A stretch of DNA of 64,000 nucleotides, taken from the NCBI RefSeq assembly GCF_040958095.1, contig NC_091154.1, positions 43,602,735-43,666,734 on the forward strand, given 5' to 3'. Below are positions 62,356 through 64,000 of this stretch, one piece after another. Every line of letters begins with the position of its first letter. Position 1 is the first letter of the stretch. The stretch comes from Procambarus clarkii. Lineage: Eukaryota > Arthropoda > Malacostraca > Decapoda > Cambaridae. Below the pieces are notes generated by a model. That model made no database searches and was not told where the DNA came from. It saw only the letters and a program-made list of their open reading frames with translations. The translations under genes were made by a program, and so were the position numbers.

Positions 62356-63315
62356 ATGGAGACTCACCAGTGTCCACAGTGTGAGAAGGTATTCAGTCGC
62401 CTTGGAAATATGAGGAGGCACTTGTTAGTGCATTCAGGTGTCAAACCTTATGAGTGTCCAGAATGTGGGAAGGTATTCACTCATCTTGGAGATATGAAGC
62501 GGCACTTGTTAGTGCATTCATGTGTCAAACCTCGTGAGTGTCCAGAGTGTGGGAAGGTATTCACTCATCTTGGAGATATGAATCGGCACTTGTTAGTGCA
62601 TTCAGGTGTGAAACCTCATGAGTGTCCAGATTGTGGGAAAAGATTCAGTCGGCTTGGATCTATGAAGACTCATAGGATGGTGCATGCGGATGAAAAACCT
62701 TTTCACTGTGGTGAGTGTGGCAAACAATTTAGAAAACGTGGAAATATAATAACGCATATGTTAGTGCATTCAGGGGAGAAGCCTCATGAGTGTCCGGAGT
62801 GTGGGAAGAGATTCAGGACCCTTTCACATGTGAAGACTCACATGTTAGTACATACGTGTGACAAATCTCATGAGTGCCCACAGTGTGGGAAGGTATTCAT
62901 TCGTCTTGAATATATGAATCGGCACTTGTTAGTGCATTCAGGTGTCAAACCTCATGAGTGTCCAGATTGTGGGCAGAAATTCAGTCAGCTTGGACATATG
63001 AAAACTCATATGTTAGTGCATTCAGGTGTCAAACCTCATGAATGTCCTGAGTGTGGAAAGAGATTCAGTCGTCTTGAAAATATGAAGACTCACAGGATGA
63101 TGCATGCGGATGAGAGACCTTTTCAATGTGCTGAGTGTCACAAAAAATTTAGAGAACGTGGAAATATGATAAAGCACATGTTAGTGCATTCAGGTGAGAA
63201 ACCTCATGAGTGTCCAGAGTGTGGGAAGAGATTCAGTCGTCTTGGACATATGAAGACGCACAAGATGATACATGCAAATCATAGGCTAAACACTTTGAGT
63301 GTGGAAGATAATTAA
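62356..63315 (+). CDS. C2H2 zinc-finger protein, 11 fingers, intact
   Basis: The 319-codon frame starts at ATG 62356 (METHQCPQCEKVF) and ends at TAA 63313. It holds eleven tandem C-x2-C-x12-H-x3-H fingers with seven-residue linkers of TGEKP type (HSGVKPHE, HSGEKPHE, HADEKPF). Hydrophobic L/M/I/V occupies the helix core position. Predicted helix positions -1,2,3,6 run RGNR, HGDR, HGDR, RGST, KGNT, TSHT, REYR, QGHT, RENT, EGNK, RGHT. There is no KRAB, ZAD or BTB domain; the protein is all fingers. Role: probably a sequence-specific DNA-binding nuclear protein. The single-exon form and the surrounding repeats leave open that it is the last exon of a longer gene. Confidence 0.9.
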   Translation: METHQCPQCEKVFSRLGNMRRHLLVHSGVKPYECPECGKVFTHLGDMKRHLLVHSCVKPRECPECGKVFTHLGDMNRHLLVHSGVKPHECPDCGKRFSRLGSMKTHRMVHADEKPFHCGECGKQFRKRGNIITHMLVHSGEKPHECPECGKRFRTLSHVKTHMLVHTCDKSHECPQCGKVFIRLEYMNRHLLVHSGVKPHECPDCGQKFSQLGHMKTHMLVHSGVKPHECPECGKRFSRLENMKTHRMMHADERPFQCAECHKKFRERGNMIKHMLVHSGEKPHECPECGKRFSRLGHMKTHKMIHANHRLNTLSVEDN

Positions 63316-64000
63316 GAGAATGTTGAAGGATAATGAGGCACATAATGGCATATTAACTTGCCTTTAATCTAACAGTGTGCTATTACAATATCATTTGGAT
63401 GTCCTACAGAGGTAATTATGTTAAGTTTTTGTTTGATAAATAAGCTTCACCATGATAAGTTTAAGATCTAAAGATATTATATTATTTTGTTCTTTTATGA
63501 AAGTTAGATGCTTCTCATAGACCAAGCAAATACTAGAGAAACTGTTACTGTAGGAAAACTCAAAATTGCTCTAAGTATAGAAATATCTCTTCAGTTTAGC
63601 ACATAAAACAAAGCTTTAAATGTTTTTCTTCATATACTGTATATGTAAATAATGATATGCTTTCTGTTTTTGTGCTCTGTGGAAATTTATTTAAAATGTA
63701 ATATACTCTGTAGCCAAGTTGTTGGTGTAACGTACGGTTATGATACGTTGTTGGGTAGATTAGATACACAGTTTTTAGTGAGTTTCATATTAGTAGTCCT
63801 GGATACAGCAGTGTCATCGACATTGAGACAGAGCTTGGAGCAGAGCAGAGAGCTGAATGTGGCTGGAGTCGTGGGGCTCTACGTGGGAGAGCGTTGTAGC
63901 TCGATGCGGTACTAGTCTGCTGTCTGTTCTGTGTCAAAGCTGAAGCGTCTTGTAGACGATTAGAACTGCCTATGCCAAGTGCTACATTCTTGACTGGAAA
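63316..64000 (+). other. Downstream of the zinc-finger gene
   Basis: AT-rich to about 63720, without a clear AATAAA signal near the stop. The 63652-63915 ORF has no domain. From about 63726 base composition changes and the sequence could be the start of another LTR or repeat, but it runs off the window. Confidence 0.45.

Noticed and set aside
63652..63915. 87-codon ORF at the right edge
   Set aside because: No domain, no start context or homology; it crosses a composition change and may be part of an unseen repeat.

Overview
The window looks like a repeat-dense stretch of an arthropod genome. A decapod crustacean (crayfish, lobster or shrimp type) is my best guess, from the mix of BEL/Pao and Gypsy elements, Penelope-like elements, CR1 LINEs with 8-bp tails, and LINEs ending in a shared CCTGCCCGAAACGCT-type tail with (TAAA)n. 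That assignment is inference. Nothing looks prokaryotic. The only convincing host-type coding gene is an intact 11-finger C2H2 zinc-finger ORF at 62356-63315; nearly everything else is mobile DNA, most of it nested.

Layout. 1-14707: a decayed BEL/Pao LTR retrotransposon on the + strand (its 5' LTR lies off the left edge apart from its last 14 bases). It carries an extra SGNH-hydrolase-like ORF before gag. At 6121-11983 a second BEL/Pao element sits antisense inside its integrase, with a perfect GCGCG target duplication, near-identical 1096-bp LTRs, an intact gag-protease ORF and no pol. 14708-18180: a LINE-B fragment, a LINE-A2 tail, and the 3' part of a Gypsy element whose integrase is split by a tRNA-derived SINE. 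18181-24609: LINE-A tails, a truncated LINE-A2, and a LINE-A1 with an intact 1005-codon ORF2. 24610-39815: stacked CR1-type LINE-B copies. One copy is inserted in another (duplication GAAAC), followed by a four-level nest: LINE-B fragment > LINE-B (GTAAC) > LINE-A2 (ATGT) > LINE-A1 (ACATA). 39926-46335: LINE-D fragments and a Penelope-like element in a large inverted-repeat arrangement. The Penelope RT is split by LINE-C (TATGGG), which is itself split by a 1.7-kb solo LTR (AACT). 46425-61000: a LINE-E (RNase H-bearing) element split by a SINE. The SINE is split by an unusual ~9.2-kb unit with short terminal inverted repeats, a TATA promoter and short first exon, GC-rich and minisatellite DNA, and a tyrosine-recombinase remnant. 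A LINE-B copy with both ORFs open lies in the same LINE-E. 61000-64000: LINE tails and the zinc-finger gene.

Family labels are local to this window. LINE-A1/A2 are related L2/Daphne/CR1-superclade-like elements. LINE-B is CR1-type with an SGNH ORF1 and (TTCTTATG)n tail. LINE-C and LINE-D are unassigned non-LTR elements known only from RT fragments. LINE-E is an RNase H-bearing element.

How the parts interact: LINE-B copies 3 and 4 are nearly identical and copy 4 keeps both ORFs open, so this family moved recently. The SINE shares its 3' tail with LINE-A2 and was probably mobilised by it. The pol-less BEL/Pao element would need enzymes from a relative. The most unusual items are the SGNH ORF inside a BEL/Pao element and the ~9.2-kb recombinase-associated unit.
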